The notes: generated by a model not told the origin, from the letters alone. A stretch of 64,000 bases of DNA from Stichopus chloronotus (GCA_021234535.1 SFZH01000008.1:24302287-24366286); one strand, 5' to 3'; positions 1-15,198 are shown, counted from the first letter of the stretch. Program-made: numbers and translations.

Positions 1-441
1 CCCGTACCCGCATCTGCACTTCTCGTCCCGCCTTCCACAATCAGAACTACCCAATTCCACTGTCATTTATCCACCCTACCTTGAAAATATGATATAAATG
101 TGTCTCTTGCACATAAGAATGTCTCAGGGTTCATTGCGTATCATATACCACTTCATATATGTATGTTAACATATACCACTAATAACATACATATTAATAA
201 TTATGCCCCAAAATAAGGATATGAAATATTCACTGGACATACGTTAACCGAAATGGATATTTGTTTCTTTTATCAGCTGTAACAGACCCCCCATGCAGTT
301 CTGACATCATATACCATGTGGTACAAAACAACTCTAGTGTAAGGTATTTCAAGGCTACCTTACTGTTTGGTTTGGTCACATGACCCAAAATACATCATAT
401 GCACCATTCTGTGGGGTGGCAACATATGCCCCAATGCAGTG

Positions 442-1259
<818 letters not shown>

Positions 1260-1660
1260 CTAATGAAGTGTATTTTTTTATTCCTTGTCAGAGGCAAAGG
1301 AAATTTTTTCAGTTGTGATGCTGTGTGTGATGCTGCTCATAAACACAGTATTGTACAGAGGGTAATAGTGAGTTACCTCATACTTGGCTTGTAGATGACC
1401 CATATAAAGTAGATGATCCCTCTTGTTTTTGGTAGGGTCAAAGGTTATTTGGGGTTTACAGGTCAAAGTTAAAAAACTTGTAAACACAATATCTCAAGAA
1501 GTGTAAAGTGAGTGTTCTCATACTCTTCATGTCGATAACCCATTTTGAGTGGATAATCCATAGTGTTTTTGGAGGTCAAAGGTGATTTGGAGGCACCAGA
1601 GGTAAAGATCAAAAACTTTGTATACCCAGTATCCCAAGAAGAGAAACTAATGAATCACAC
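1260..1660. repeat. AGGTCA-rich dispersed repeat, copy 1
   Basis: At least two diverged units of roughly 120 bases. Each contains a phrase like 'acacaatatctcaagaa' followed about 60-100 bases later by GGTCAAAGGTNATTTGG. The same unit recurs near 3130-3170, 21230-21690, 22980-23400, 24180-24620, 33790-34420 and 63380-63760. Noncoding dispersed or tandem repeat of unknown class. Confidence 0.7.
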
Positions 1661-2817
1661 ATTTTTTATATCAAGCAGAAATAATGGTTTTATCTTTTAG
1701 TAGTTGGAATGTATAATGTCCAAAATTACAAGCAAGAAAGCTGCAACTTAAACATGTTAATATGATACAAAATATGTATCCCATGTGAAAAGTAGATGCT
1801 CAACCAAATGGTGTAGCCACTTGTTACTTGGTATGACCCTTACTATAGAAGACATGGCAGAAGCAATGACCCATGTGACTAATTGTTTGGTATGCACTGT
1901 CTACAAGATATCTGCTGGGCTGTTTGTATTGTATTGATAATACACTTTGTTAAGATTAGAGATTAGGCTGTAGGAAAACTGCAGATCATCCCAGAAAAGG
2001 TCTTCTAAACCTGTGTATCAACCCACTGCTTCTGGTGCATGAGATATCTTCCACAATATAATTACTGTAATTTCTGGTTTCCATTTAAAAAATGAAAATG
2101 ATCTCTTTCGGGCTCAGTCATTACCTGTGGCAGTCTGAAATAATGAATAGATAACTGAGATTCCGGGATTCAAACTGCCGACCTCAGAAATATCCATTTA
2201 AGATTTCCAGGCATGGATAAGTTATTTCCTTGATGTGAATACCACCACAAATATATATAAGTGTATGACAATGGTTACTGTTAGTTTGTTTATCTTATTC
2301 TATTTACTTTTAAAACAGTTTTAAGTGAGAAACATATCAATAAAGAAAATTTAAGAAAGGACATTTTCAAGCTTTATCGTTTTTTTTTCAGGAGCATGTT
2401 TCCATGTTTTGTTTTCATTAACAGCAAGAGTGAGATTGAAATATTGACCCTGGTAGCCCAATTAATTTATTTATTTTAAACATAGCTGGTCAGAAGACTG
2501 GTCCAACTCATTATCAACAGCTGGCACTTTTCAGTCTTCAGGAGACAGACCTTTTCTTTACAGGACGTCAACTGAAAATGGGAGCTTACCTTGCTTGGCA
2601 GATGCAAATCCTACCCAATTTTTCCCTGATCTAGTCCTGATCTAGTCCTAGTATGTGGGACACTCAACGAGATTGCAATAGGTACCATTTGATAGCCTCT
2701 GGTATAGCCGATACGGGAATTAAAATCACGAGCTGCCATCCCTGACAATCATGCAATTGAATTGTCAATCTGCAATGATAATTCCTCAATGACAATGTTT
2801 TCAATCAATTCAGACTG
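1661..2817. other. noncoding stretch, repeat-like patches
   Basis: No supported exon. Two short similar patches (around 2160-2190 and 2700-2745, both with a 'gggattcaaa/gggaattaaaa ... gctgcca' pattern) hint at old SINE-like or MITE copies, but I cannot define their borders. Confidence 0.35.
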
Positions 2818-3075
2818 TAGGAAAATTACAGTATTTTACTGTTTTACTATTAAATTTTACAGTATGGAGCCATTTCATGTTTACAGTAGTATTTATCAAT
2901 CACAGTAAATTACTGTATCCATGTTTACAGCAACTGCTATTACTACTGTCAATTTTACAGTAGTATACTGTAGGTAAATTTTACAGTAGTGAAGGTATTT
3001 ACTGTAAAATCTACAGTACACTACTGGCAACTCTGCTGCCAGTAATTTACTGTAAAAATTACAGGAAATTGTTTG
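2818..3075. mobile_element. MITE-like cluster of TTTACAGTA / TACTGTAAA motifs
   Basis: Within about 260 bases the motif TTTACAGTA or its complement TACTGTAAA occurs around ten times in both orientations, so the segment is largely self-complementary. The right edge reads ACAGGAAATTGTTTGCAGTG, a typical terminal sequence of short nonautonomous DNA elements. The left border is not defined. Confidence 0.55.
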
Positions 3076-3445
3076 CAGTGTATTTGGTCTGTAGGTGTAC
3101 CTTATTGTGTACAAGAAGCGTATTGTTTTTCGATGATGTCAAAGGTCATCTGTGGTCAACGTATCCTCACCTGATGCAATATAAAAGACTCAAAATGCTC
3201 ATAATTGAATCACCGAAACCGCAAAGCCTTTCAGGTGTCGGGTTGAGCAAATACGGAAAAGTCAAACACAACATCACACTACCATATTGCATATCTCTAC
3301 TTGTGGTCACTGAAGAAAACGCCAGTTTTTTAACTTGAAGAAGATATTTTGCCCTGTAACAGTATATGCACCGTGCACTCATATATTGTGTGACACAGTC
3401 AGGGCGATGTGTGTATCTGTGTCGGTGTATCACCGGACGAGGAGA

Positions 3446-3490
3446 TATTCAAATTAATGAGCATTGGATATCTGCTCATTAATTTGAATA
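3446..3490. repeat. perfect 18-bp inverted repeat (hairpin)
   Basis: Arms 3446-3463 (TATTCAAATTAATGAGCA) and 3473-3490 are exact reverse complements with a 9-base loop. They lie about 350 bases upstream of the first visible exon of receptor locus A. Function unknown; it may be a relic of a palindromic MITE. Confidence 0.85.
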
Positions 3491-3836
3491 GTTTTGCCAA
3501 AAGTCTCTAATGTTGTGTTGCTCAGAATAACGCTTATGAATACTATTCCTGAAAACTTTTACAACAATTACACTTTATATGTATATTGTTATTTATATAT
3601 TGCTATTACAGAGGAGGAATGGGAGAATGAAAATGTCTTGAAAGATTTCGTATGAGTTCAAATTTAGTTTGAATGAAGTGACAGTATTTTTTGTCGTAAT
3701 TTTTCTAATAATTTTTGAGCGACTGTTCTTGTCTTCAACTTGTGAAAAAATTTGAAATGACTATAAATTTAAAAGTATATAGTTATGTAAAACTAAATTA
3801 TTACATATTCATTTTATTCAATTTTATCTTTAACAG

Positions 3837-5640
3837 CGAAACGCTACATCCCTTGAACTTCATTCTGTCGACCCAACCTTTTTGGAAGGATATTTACCAA
3901 TAGTAGAAAGAGAACTGGTTTTTTACAAAACTGTCATGCGTGATGATTTCTGTTTTTCTTCTCTGATCAAAACTGCCTCAGAGAGCTGCAAAAACATACA
4001 GTGAGTTTATTAACTTGATATCCACTGTTTAATATCAGCTACGTGACTCCCATTTTTAATGTCTACTTAGTTACATAAAATGATAAATCCATTACATGTA
4101 CACAACGATAGGAGACCTTTCGTGTTTTAGGGCCACTTCGGTTGATCTGATAAAAAAGAAATCAAATCAAGTTTATAGACCGAACATCAGAATAGAGTAT
4201 TTATTATAAGAAACCTCCCACTCACCTCATATTTAATATACCTTCACTTTTTATCATCTTGTGTGTAGTTAATTTGTGAATTTATGAGAGAAGAGAGTAC
4301 AATAAAATAGCCTTGTTCATTGCAACCAAATTTATCAAGTCCCATCATGAAAGTAAGATACGTTCCATGTTCCCAAGTTCTGCATCTTACAAATGTTTTT
4401 GCACAATTTTGTTGACTAAATGAGACTATTTCATACCCCAGACTGTCCTGCTTTACTTGTGGTTGTAAATCCGAACAGCTTAACATAAAAGTTAAAAATC
4501 AACACAACAAAAGTGACTCCAATAAACTCTATCATCACAAAAATGTTTTTTTCTTAAAAGTGTCAAATTTATAAATATCTGTTAACCTATCAAGAAATTT
4601 CACTGGATGAAACGCGAAATATGACTGTGAACACTGCTTTCTTTGTAAATGTCTATCATCTTACATTTTTAGGGCCTATTTCGGTAGGACTGGACGTGCA
4701 GAACGCTTAATTTATTACTACGACATTTAATACCAATGGCGACTTGATCATAATGAAGTTATTCTCTATTAGCAGAGGTTATGAGGCAATGGTTTTTCTT
4801 CTCTTTCCATTTTTTTTTTAAGATTTCGTCAAAGCGAGCTGCCGGAGACTGTGTCAGTGCAGAATATTTCAGACATTGGCAATGTAACAGGTAAAAGTCA
4901 AATGTATTAAGTTGCAACTTGCTTACAGAAGTAGAAGTAAAATATAAACAGAGGACAGTTACAGAGTGTCAGTAGATTATGGTGAGGTACATACAAAACA
5001 TGTATACGATGCTGATGCGTAGTCCACAGTAATCTTGCATGAAACACTTCAGAGGTATAGTATAATTTTTTTTTGGCAGTCACATATACGAGAAATGATG
5101 AACGCTATTCTTTGGACTTTAAAACAGGAACCTGGGCAAAAACGGTGGAAGCAAGTGGAGAACTCATTCCTACGAGTCCAAAGTTAACATCTTAATAATT
5201 ACTTGTCCTAAAGTAGGATGTCATTGAAGTGAAAATCATAACAGTGACAGATAAGTACATATGACTTTAAGATTACAACAAATTAAGGTGTCATGAACCA
5301 ATTCATTATTATTGTATCAGCAATTCACTCAGAAATACACGGACATCAGTATGAGACGTATCGATCCAATGAATATACAATTCAAGTTTATTTAATTACC
5401 CCTAACTGGCAATGTACGAGTACTCCAAGTGATGGTGAATGATGATTAATGTACAAGTCCACAATTTTCAATTTGTATGATTGGCATACTTGAGCACATT
5501 GTTAATTATTGCACTGTTTTTCAGAAACATTGAATGAAAATATATCATGTGACGTTACCTACCTAAAGACACAAAACATAAAATCATTTGAAAACGATAA
5601 TGCTTCAAATTGTAATACTCTTACAAAAGCTAGACTATGA
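3837..5640 (+). CDS. locus A: 3' end of an NACHT-receptor family gene (three exons, partial)
   Basis: Three exons join in frame. Exon 3837-4000 (after TTTAACAG, before GTGAGT) is read in phase 0 and ends in phase 2. Exon 4823-4890 (after a T-run and AAG, before GTAAAAG) ends in phase 1. Exon 5525-5640 (after TTTTTCAG) ends at TGA 5638-5640. The first two encode leucine-rich, LRR-like segments, for example SLELHSVDPTFLEGYLPIV and QSELPETVSVQNISDIG. They match the corresponding locus B exons at 35395-35555 and 39673-39743 in position, phase, length (164 versus 161 nt, 68 versus 71 nt) and sequence pattern. The 38-residue tail is unlike that of B. No NACHT or Ig exon is visible upstream, so the 5' part must lie left of position 1. 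No disabling lesion is seen in what is present. The family assignment rests only on similarity to B. Confidence 0.6.
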
Positions 5641-6914
5641 TCGTTGAAAAAGGAGCGGTATTTTTGATAATAACTGACACTTCTTAAAAAATATTTTCTC
5701 AAACGTTTTGAAAAAAAAGTGAAACTTTTTACATTATTTTTCTTTTTGCTTGTAAGTGAAGTCGGAGGATTCTCTGTTTAGAACTAATATAACATAATTG
5801 GTTATTTTAATCTTAGCTACGGCTAAAGTTTTATCTTCTATTTTGGCACACTTATACTTTACGTCGGTTGCAAAGGAGATTAATATTCCTTTAATAAGCT
5901 TCAAAAGCGGAGCTGTTTAGTGTAATTTAAGTAAGTTGATACGCTTAATATGTCATATTTCTTCATAATGGTGTGAGTCGACATTTGAAAGATTTTGGCT
6001 TAAACTGAAATAGAAAAAACATGTTGTAAATAACATGTTGCGTGTAAAGTTAAAAAAAGAAAGAAAAAGAAAATATTATTTTACGTCTAGAGATACCAAA
6101 TTCATAGCACAATAATTGATTCAAATTTACATCTATTCATTCATGTTAATAGTGCTTATGCAATGCAGTGTCCTCGTGGATAGCGACCCAAGGTTGGAAC
6201 TGTTTGACCTTTGACATAACCTTGAAGGCAGTCATTCACCACCCCAAGCTACATTTTTGACTTGGGGTTAAAATTAGAACTGTCTAATTCACTGTCTTTA
6301 AACTTTTGAACTATAATACATGCATACCTTCGGTGAATCATTTAAATTATACGATCAAACAGTGTGAATTTATGACAACAAATTTACATCTTGGTTTGTA
6401 AAACGTACGTTACAACTAATTCACTTTAAATGAATTTCTTGGCGAGATTTAACATTGGAAAGAGGACGGGGGGTTGGAACTAAACGCAAGGATCTTAATA
6501 AAGGTTGGGTGGACCAATCTGTTCTAAAGATATTTCTTTTACAACTGTGCACTTGATCTTAAAGTTGAAAAATAGTCTTTTTTCCCCAAGAGTAAGAAAA
6601 ACAACCTTGACGTGTTCTTTTCTTCATAAACCGGATTTACATATGAAGTAGCACGTTCATGGGAGGCTATGTTAGCGTGTAATATGTAGAAAGGAAAGTT
6701 TGATGGGAAAAATGAAAAGCATTTCAAAACGAAATAAAAGATGACAACTCATGGAAACAAATACCCAACAAAGAGAATCCTGCATGTAAACTTACTCCCT
6801 CCGATTTACGACCTCTTCGACCTCAGTATCCGTACAGATACTTTTTACTTCTAAAGATAAAACATTGAGCATTATTTTACAGCATAAATTGCTTCAGAGA
6901 AAGCATCCCTTAGA
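5641..6914. other. noncoding stretch after locus A
   Basis: AT-rich. It should contain the 3' UTR of locus A; an AATAAA occurs near 6498, but I cannot say it is used. No supported gene. Confidence 0.4.
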
Positions 6915-7672
6915 GGAAATTTGTCACGTACATTCAACTTAATTTTGACAAACATTTTGACGATTAAACTCGACAATCTAACTGGAAACAGTTTCTTGTA
7001 TTTCCATTGGTACACGTCACTCCACTCCTAGAAGCAAATGCTAATGAACTAACAATGTAAACTACTTATATTATATACTAATGTAATCTAAATAGTTACA
7101 AATCTCGTCCCTGAGATTGTTCTTTGCACCACACAAATGTTTCGATATGCATGCTCAAAAGTGGTGGAAATTTGTCACGTACATTCAACTTGATTTTGAC
7201 AAACATTTTGACGATTAAATTGGACCATCTAACTGGAAACATTTTCTTGTATTTCCATTGGTACACGTCACTCCACTCCTAGAAGCAAATGCTAATGAAC
7301 TAACAATGTAAACTACTTATATTACATACTAATGTAATCTAAATAGTTACAAATCTCGTCCCTGAGCATTGTTCTTTGCACCACACAAATGTTTCGATAT
7401 GCATGCTCAAAAGTGGTGGAAATTTGTCACGTACATTCAACTTGATTTTGACAAACATTTTGACGATTAAATTGGACCATCTAACTGGAAACATTTTCTT
7501 GTATTTCCATTGGTACACGTCACTCCACTCCTAGAAGCAAATGCTAATGAACTAACAATGTAAACTACTTATATTACATACTAATGTAATCTAAATAGTT
7601 ACAAATCTCGTCCCTGAGCATTGTTCTTTGCACCACACAAATGTTTCTATATGCATGCTCAAAAGTGGTGCA
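6915..7672. repeat. three-copy satellite, unit about 251 bp
   Basis: Units start near 6915, 7166 and 7418, each with GGAAATTTGTCACGTACATT, and end in a 'gctcaaaagtggtg' phrase. Copies 2 and 3 are nearly identical; copy 1 differs at a few sites. This is a recent local tandem amplification. The unit has no coding potential. Confidence 0.93.
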
Positions 7673-7871
7673 ACACAATAATGACATGTAGGTGATTTGG
7701 CAGTACTACACATTGCCAATATAAAAAAATAATAATAATCAATTTCATCAAAATTCATCAAATATTGACTATTTTACCTAAAAAATGCATAAATAAAATT
7801 AGCTGCTAAGTATGTCAGTTTTTAATGGAAGGATAATTTTGTGTAATCGTTTGTTATTTTGTGTTCAATAG

Positions 7872-7942
7872 ACAATTAAAATTAAGGTATTCCCTAATGA
7901 ATTTATCTCGGAAGTGCAGAATATTGTCCTTTGTAAGGACAG
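7872..7942 (+). CDS. possible stray receptor-family exon (weak)
   Basis: A 71-nt open segment lies between a TTCAATAG acceptor and a GTAAGTG donor. It has the same length as the locus B exon 39673-39743, and shares a 13-base stretch (AGTGCAGAATATT) with locus A exon 4823-4890. The frame that aligns with locus A (reading EVQNI) would need phase 0 entry, not phase 2, so it does not fit the cassette cleanly. It is either an exon relic or chance. Confidence 0.2.
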
Positions 7943-10330
7943 GTAAGTGTCATCACTTTTTAATGTGAGGGAATAGCAACCGGTTATTAATGTGGCATAG
8001 GTAAACGTACTCTGATCTCTATACCCTTGCACACAAAAAGGTACAGTTCTTATACATTTGTAACAATACCTATCATTACCTGCTTTGCTGGTCCCATTTT
8101 ATGCCATGAAAACGTCTACGAGGATAATCAAACTCATCTGTAACATTAATGAAAGGATGCGTTAACTGACCATGTATGTACTACATATTTCGATATCACA
8201 AAACAATTCAGCACAATCTTTGAGCAATACTGCTTTCACTTAGTTTACACTATAATGAGACTAAGTTAATAACAAAAAGACAAAAAAAAAAACAATCAGC
8301 ACTTTATTATATTCAAGCAGGATGATATCAACATATCTACAAGCTGTAGTAGTCTACATTAGTAGGTAGAAGGATGTACTTAATCCGAAATAGGGTGTTT
8401 GTTTTACAGAAAACAACCATATTTGTAAAACCAATATTTGTGGCGGTAGAATGATAGATTATTAAAAATATGGAAGGACAGAGGCCTTCTGTTCAAGGAA
8501 TAAGATTCTCACAGATAGAAATTCAGTTATTTGTTGCTGAACAATCATTTGTTTACCCAAACTTTTCAAAAATCAAATGATGCATCTTCCTTTATTCATC
8601 GCAGGCATAATGTTTTGAGGAGATGAAGATTTGACAGATGTTTACTAGCACTATGTTTATTAACTGTTGAAGCTTTTTCTTTGTACGCCATGATAGTGTA
8701 TTCTAAACGCCATATTTCCTTTTAAGGTGAAGTAATTTTGTTACCAATTATATAGATACGCTTCTGAATCTTATGGGCTATTGTAAATACCGCGCTCAAA
8801 TTGAAATGGTTTGTCAGTTAAAATGACATACAATTTGAGAATGAGTTAGTTAAAACATTATATGCAACGTGCATCAACACACACATACACGTGTCAGTGC
8901 ATGTAATGTCAATAATTTTGTCAATTTGATTACGACGACATTAAGTGTTGAAAAAAGATCCACATTGATGCCAGTTTGTTATGTAATGTGCACATCTTTT
9001 GGTTCTTGAAATAAACATGTAACTACAATGAGAAAAAAATGTTAAAGATCAGTTGTTCAAGGTGCAATCATTTTCTGAAATGTGTCTTTTCACTTTTTTT
9101 TCCGAATTGAAAGAGCTGCAATGAAACGCGATTAATGATATTCAATTGTGTGAAAGTAGTCACGTAACCAAAAACATACTGTCAATTCCGATGATAAGTA
9201 ATAAACTTTAAAAACTTTGGACTACCATGGATGTACATTTGATGACGTTAACCGAACTCTGTCTCGTGATTAGTGTGTTTGTCGACTTATTACATGTAAC
9301 ATGAACATGCAGTACAATGTTGCACGTGTCATCTATTCAGTCGTTATATATTTTTCTTATATGTATAGTTCAAACTGCACATCATGAACACGTTAGATAT
9401 TCAAAAACTGAATCATTTATACATTTCTGTAGAACAGATGAATCCAGTAACTTCGCTGGTATTTACGTTTTCAAACGAAGATTTTTGTATAATGTTTCAA
9501 TTGTAATCTCTACAGCAAGTAAAAGGAAATGTTAAAAGTTTGCTAAAAGGGTATTTACTAATTGTGAGCTTTCATTTGTAGTAGACTAAAAAACTTTTTC
9601 TGCAAATATTCCTGTTAAGTAATGAAAGGAAGCAGGTAAGATAGTAACCAAACAAGATTTCCGTGTTGTTATTTAGAAAAGAAACTAAATATGGTAGCAA
9701 TTAGCCATTTTGTGATGCCTTTATTTTATGCAGACCACTAAGATTCTTTGGTAAGAGCCTACGGTAGTTACTGCAAATTATTGGGCTAATCGAAATATAT
9801 ATATATATATAAGATATACTTATATCAAATATCGTAATAACCGAATATTATCTAAAAAATTGAGAAGTGATTGATACTCGCCATAGTATTCCTCCAATGA
9901 TGGAATATTCAAGATGCCTAGATAACACCTTCAGAATATATTGACATAGATTTCTCAAAAGTGTTAGGCCTATTATCAACGCAAGTAGCTCTCACTTGGT
10001 GAAACAAAAAATTGTTAAGTTGCACTGAACGACATACCTATGCTTCGAGTGCAATGAATATCTAAGGAACGTGACCTTTCATCTCAAAACACATATAAAC
10101 ATGATGCTTTGATAAAATCTTGTATACCGGTCATATATTTGAAGGGCCTATGGAAACCACTTTGGATTAAGAACTACAGAAAAAAATGAGATTTGTACTA
10201 ATTTGACCTCTGGCCTTAAATTGTAACTGAGGACACAAGTTCAGACCGTGGGTCGTCTATTTACCAACTTTGACCTCTATCGGCTGTGCGGTCCAGAAGG
10301 AGTTGCAGACGCAAACTTTCGAAATTGGAA
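7943..10330. other. noncoding stretch, nothing recognised
   Basis: AT-rich. The frame at 9317-9535 has no recognisable domain or convincing splice context. A short (TA)n run lies near 9797-9812. Confidence 0.4.
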
Positions 10331-10333
10331 TTT

Positions 10334-10392
10334 CACACACACACACACACACGCACACGCACCCTCACACACACATACACGCATACACCTTC
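10334..10392. repeat. (CA)n microsatellite, imperfect
   Basis: CA repeats interrupted by CG, CCCT and TA. Confidence 0.9.
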
Positions 10393-13300
10393 ACATGTTT
10401 TGATCTAGGACCAAATGGAGCTGTTCCGTGTCACCTTAAGTAACACACTAGGTTAGACCCCCATGTGTCAAATATTAAGTATACATTATGTTACATTGCA
10501 ACTGTTGCTGTGGCAACTGAGAGAGCCGTGATATCCTTTAACCCCAAAACAGCTACAATATCTCATCCCGTCCGTTACATGTCAAGGGATAAGAGAAAAA
10601 TACATCCTTATCATACATCTGTAATAGAACAATATTAAGATTATTCCACGCAGATCAGCTAAATATTTTAATAAACTCAGAAGTTACCCTACGACAGTAC
10701 TACGTATATCCCTGTGGCATATGTTATGTGTCTAGCAGACCTCAGAATATATCTAGTGGCACCTTCTGCGGTATTGCTTTCTATGACTTCTCTGACTTCA
10801 AGAAATCAGACATTTCAAAACTTGGCAATATAAAGAAGTGTCAGTTTGCGTTATAATTTTGCAAAATAGCTGGCAAAAAAAAACCCATCTGAAATGGTAT
10901 CAATTCAGGGCTCACTGAAGAACATCAAAGGAAATTAAAATGATAGGTATCCTGTAGTTATCCTTTATATAGTGCAAAATTCCCTTTTTTAATACGGAGA
11001 ACTAAATAAAGGTTGATGTCTCAGAAAGTTGCTTATCCGTTAGGATTAGGCCTGTGTAGTTCACAATCTATGTTCAACATACAGTTAATGTTGTTGGTAA
11101 GTTAAGCTGGTCAATAAAGTGTTTAGCATCAGCTAAATGCACATCATCCGTATCCGTTTAATGTCCCACCTTCATCCCTCCAGACAATTGAAACCACTTG
11201 ACACCATGTGTCTCCTGATACATTCCCTTGTGGCCATCAGTTACTAAATTGTCGGAAATGTGTGTGTATTTGATGTTTCTAAAAGGTAACAAAAGAATCA
11301 TCGGTGATACACTTAATACTAATATTAAGTAAGGTTACACACGTACTTGGTATTAAATGTTCATACTTTTTTTTCAAACGATTCTGCTCACACACCATGA
11401 CCAGTCAGTTAAATCATGATGCCACGACCACGGAAGTTCGGTTAGGACTTCACACCCCAGTCGACGTAGGGATTTCGGAGGGTAATTTGGCACAGGACCA
11501 ATTACTACCTACAGCTGCTATAATGTAGTTCTAACTACTAACATATAGTTTCCAACATTTTTCAGCTCTATACATACGTTTACAGAACGTTTTTGGAAAA
11601 CTGTACCCCAGCAATGTTAAAACGTACCCTTTAAAAATAGATTTTATGCAGTTGCTCTGAAAAAAGGAAACCACCTCGTAGAATAACATTAGTTATTGCT
11701 TCATCTACTTTAATAATATCATTTTGTGGCACATCGATGTGAGGAAATGTACTAATGGGAAACGATTGCAGAGATTGGATGAATCTCAAAGCATCACTAT
11801 GTGTGTCACCAAGGGTTTTGGAGGTTCTTGTAATTACAGTACCACCACTTCCACTTACATTTAGAAATTGATAAAATGTACATATACTTGCAACAATATA
11901 AGAGCAATTGTAAAACTCTTAGTTTCTTTTATATCTCCGAGTAAAATTTAAATTGAATATGCTAACTCAAGGGTTTTTTTTTCAAAAGCTAAATTAACAC
12001 AAGGGCGTTTCAATAATTGAGATACTGTCCTCCGAAGATTGCGTTTAAAGTCATTTTGTGGAGGAAAAACCGTTTTTTTTTTTTCAACACTGTTAACTTT
12101 ATTGCTTTATTCCAAAAACATCGTACCACAACTTAAATGCCGGATGGTAATCTTCTTGTTAAACTAAACAATGTCCCCAGGTTGTGAAGAGATAGAGTCA
12201 TGTTAGAGAAGCAAATGCTGTTTTTTCTTTGCCCCGGTTGATAAGTGTCATGGGAATAGCACAGAGTAGTATTTCGGAGTCAAACAGGCATTATAACAGT
12301 GAATGTTATACGGAATTTTTGACTAGAATATGCAGTACTTATGTAATATATGTTCTCTAATCTTATATTAAAATGTAAAGTATTCTTAATACATGCCTAT
12401 GCCTCTAATTTTAATGGGATTACGTTTTAAATGTGCGTGGATGTGAAAGGGTTAGGTGATTGAGTGTGGGTGTGAAAGACTTACGTCTTACTGTTTCATG
12501 TCAAACTTGGGTGTCATCATTTTACTACTGTTTATATATATCAATTTCTGTATTAGTTTAGAATTTGCAGATCACATTTGTCACTCTTGTTCTCTGTGTT
12601 GATTGTTACCAAGACTGTCGGTTATTTATTTCATAAAAGTCTTGACGTATAGCCTCGTGGGAGATATTTTGTAAAGATATGTATGCATATCATAGTTCTC
12701 TGGGGTGTTACGAATCACTCTACCGCCAGTAAGATGAAAACGATGTTAGTCGGATAGCTTGTGTCTGTGTGCTGACATGGTAGTTGCTCTAACCACATGT
12801 ATTGTAATTATGTATATTTTCATTTAGATCAGAAACTATGCAAACAGTTATGGGAAAGAGATAATGTTTTTTTTTTTTATTGCATGCCATGAAATGGCCC
12901 ATTACAGAAATTCACAAGTCTAAATACCCAATGTATGGGGATCGGTTCATTTTTTTTTTAGCTACAAGAAATAAGAACAGTTGATCTGAAGACTCAAAGA
13001 ATATATATTACATGCATGGCTGCACAATTTTGGTCCAAATCTGTAAGGGGAAATTCGTGACATGATTAAAATTCTAACTTTAAGTATAAGTATTCCAATT
13101 TTACCACTGAAAGAAAAATAAAAACAAATACTAGAGAACTGAGATTCTTAAATAAATTGATAACATCACAAGAAAAAATGAAAATGTTATCAAAAGTGTA
13201 GCTCTTTTCCTTAAAATAAATTAACGATCAAGATCTCTTTTTTCATGTTAACCAATGCAATATTGCAATAGGACGAACTGAATAAATGAAGGAGTGGTGT

Positions 13301-15198
13301 AATAAGAAAAACCAGCTTTAATCATATTCATCGAACTCCGATAACTCAAACGATTTTATTATATGAGAAATTAATCTGCTGTTCCTCAGGTAAAAGAGAA
13401 ACAGTTAAACAATTAAAAAAAAATAACTACAGTGATAGATATGTCATTATTATTGATGCTGATATTGCAAACTCCCAAATAATTGTGGAACATGAGTACG
13501 TTACAGTACGTTCTGTAATGTTGATGGACAATTTATTAGCTTGAAAACAGTCAAAGACAAGTTTAAGTCCATTAGTATTGGTTAGCAGTGAGAGTGCTGG
13601 ATTGGATTTCTTATAAACAAATAGTTTAATCATAACAATATGATACTTGTTTGGTTACTAGAACGTTAACTAGAATTACTACTATTACTAAAAACCAGAA
13701 GGGAAATTCATCCCAGAAAAGAACCTTGTTTTACACCCCAAGCAATATTATTGAAAGAAAGTGTTTTTGCACGGAAAAATTGTTAACGATTACGTAATTA
13801 GGTAGAAAACAACCTTTCTGAAATTCATTTAATGCCATAATAGCTTACTGAGAAGAATGCTATAACTAGCAACGCAAAAGATCGATCAAAATCCAATAGC
13901 ATGATCTTCTAGACTGTGGATTCAGGGTTGTCATGCGTTTTGATCTGTTTCTACAAACATCGTACTAATGATGACAAATTAGATATGCTTTCAAAGAACT
14001 GGTTAATTCTACTGCAGACAGCTCTTTCAAAACTCTTAACGAATGTGGTGTAAGTACGTATATAGGATGGTGACAATTTACCAGCAAGTTATCAATTTAT
14101 TAATATACCGAGGGAATTCTTGCCAGTTTGAAATTGTCAAGAAAAGTACTACAAGAGAAATTCACAATGTGCTAGAGATGCAGAGCAGCCATGCTGAAGT
14201 ATGGAAGCTGTAAGTCATCAGTTCATGGGAAGGACTTTAGATTGCTAATTACTTTCGATGAATTTCTAGGGTCAGAAGTAATGAATTTGGTAATTTTTGT
14301 TATCAATATAATTATGTTATGAATTTAACAGTCAAGGATGTTGTCTACAAGTTATGAGACCAACATGAATTATGTTATAGAATTGGTTAGCCATTTTTGA
14401 TTTTTTTTTTTAATTTTTTAAAAGGAAAAACAAACAAATCGTGATTGTTAGAAACATTAGTTTGTCATTACATGTAAAGGTATTATAAGTCATCCTGGTT
14501 GGTTTAAATATTAAAGGTTAAAGTTAAGATTAGTGACATAGATCAACACAATCTGTAGTCGAGATATTTACCCGATTTTGCATACAATTTACCTTTTTAT
14601 CTTCCAATGCACAACAGCGTTTTTCCTTTAGCTAACCATATGTACCGACTGTGACATACCCTCGTTAAATCTCGGTGGAGTTGACTTTGTAAGAGGAGGA
14701 TAAATTACGTCTTTGGTAATAGCTTAAGTATTGTGACGGAGGCTCAAAGAAGAGAGACTCAGAAAGATATGTATCGGATAAACGGTGACGGACTTTACAG
14801 ACAATACAAACCAATAACAGAAAGAATTAAAACAAAAACAGAAACATTTATATAAATATCACCTGTTCTGTTACTTCTGACACAGCGTAAGTGCTGGTAA
14901 CCACCAGAGCATGTACTAACTTTGAGGGAAAATCATATATGTGGCATCAACTTGCAGTAGTGGCAGCTATGGTAAAGTTAACCTGTGAGATATTTAATAA
15001 GTGGAGTAAGTGAAGAAGTCAAAGTTCCTTCCTAATTGAAATTGCTATTGAAAAACCGGTGCTATCATGGGTTGCTATTCTGCTGAAATCGTAATACATG
15101 ACAAATTACTATTATCAAAAACTATAAAATCATTCTCTGTTGTAGGGATTCCGTGGTTACTTAACACTAATTTCTTTAATTAAAAAAGGAAATTTAAC
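10393..15198. other. noncoding stretch with one possible terminal exon
   Basis: AT-rich sequence without a clear gene. The only coding-like piece is about 11401-11526, which would encode a short hydrophilic C-terminus (ending LLPTAAIM, then TAG) after a possible CCAG acceptor. Nothing upstream joins to it, so I do not call it a gene. Confidence 0.35.
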
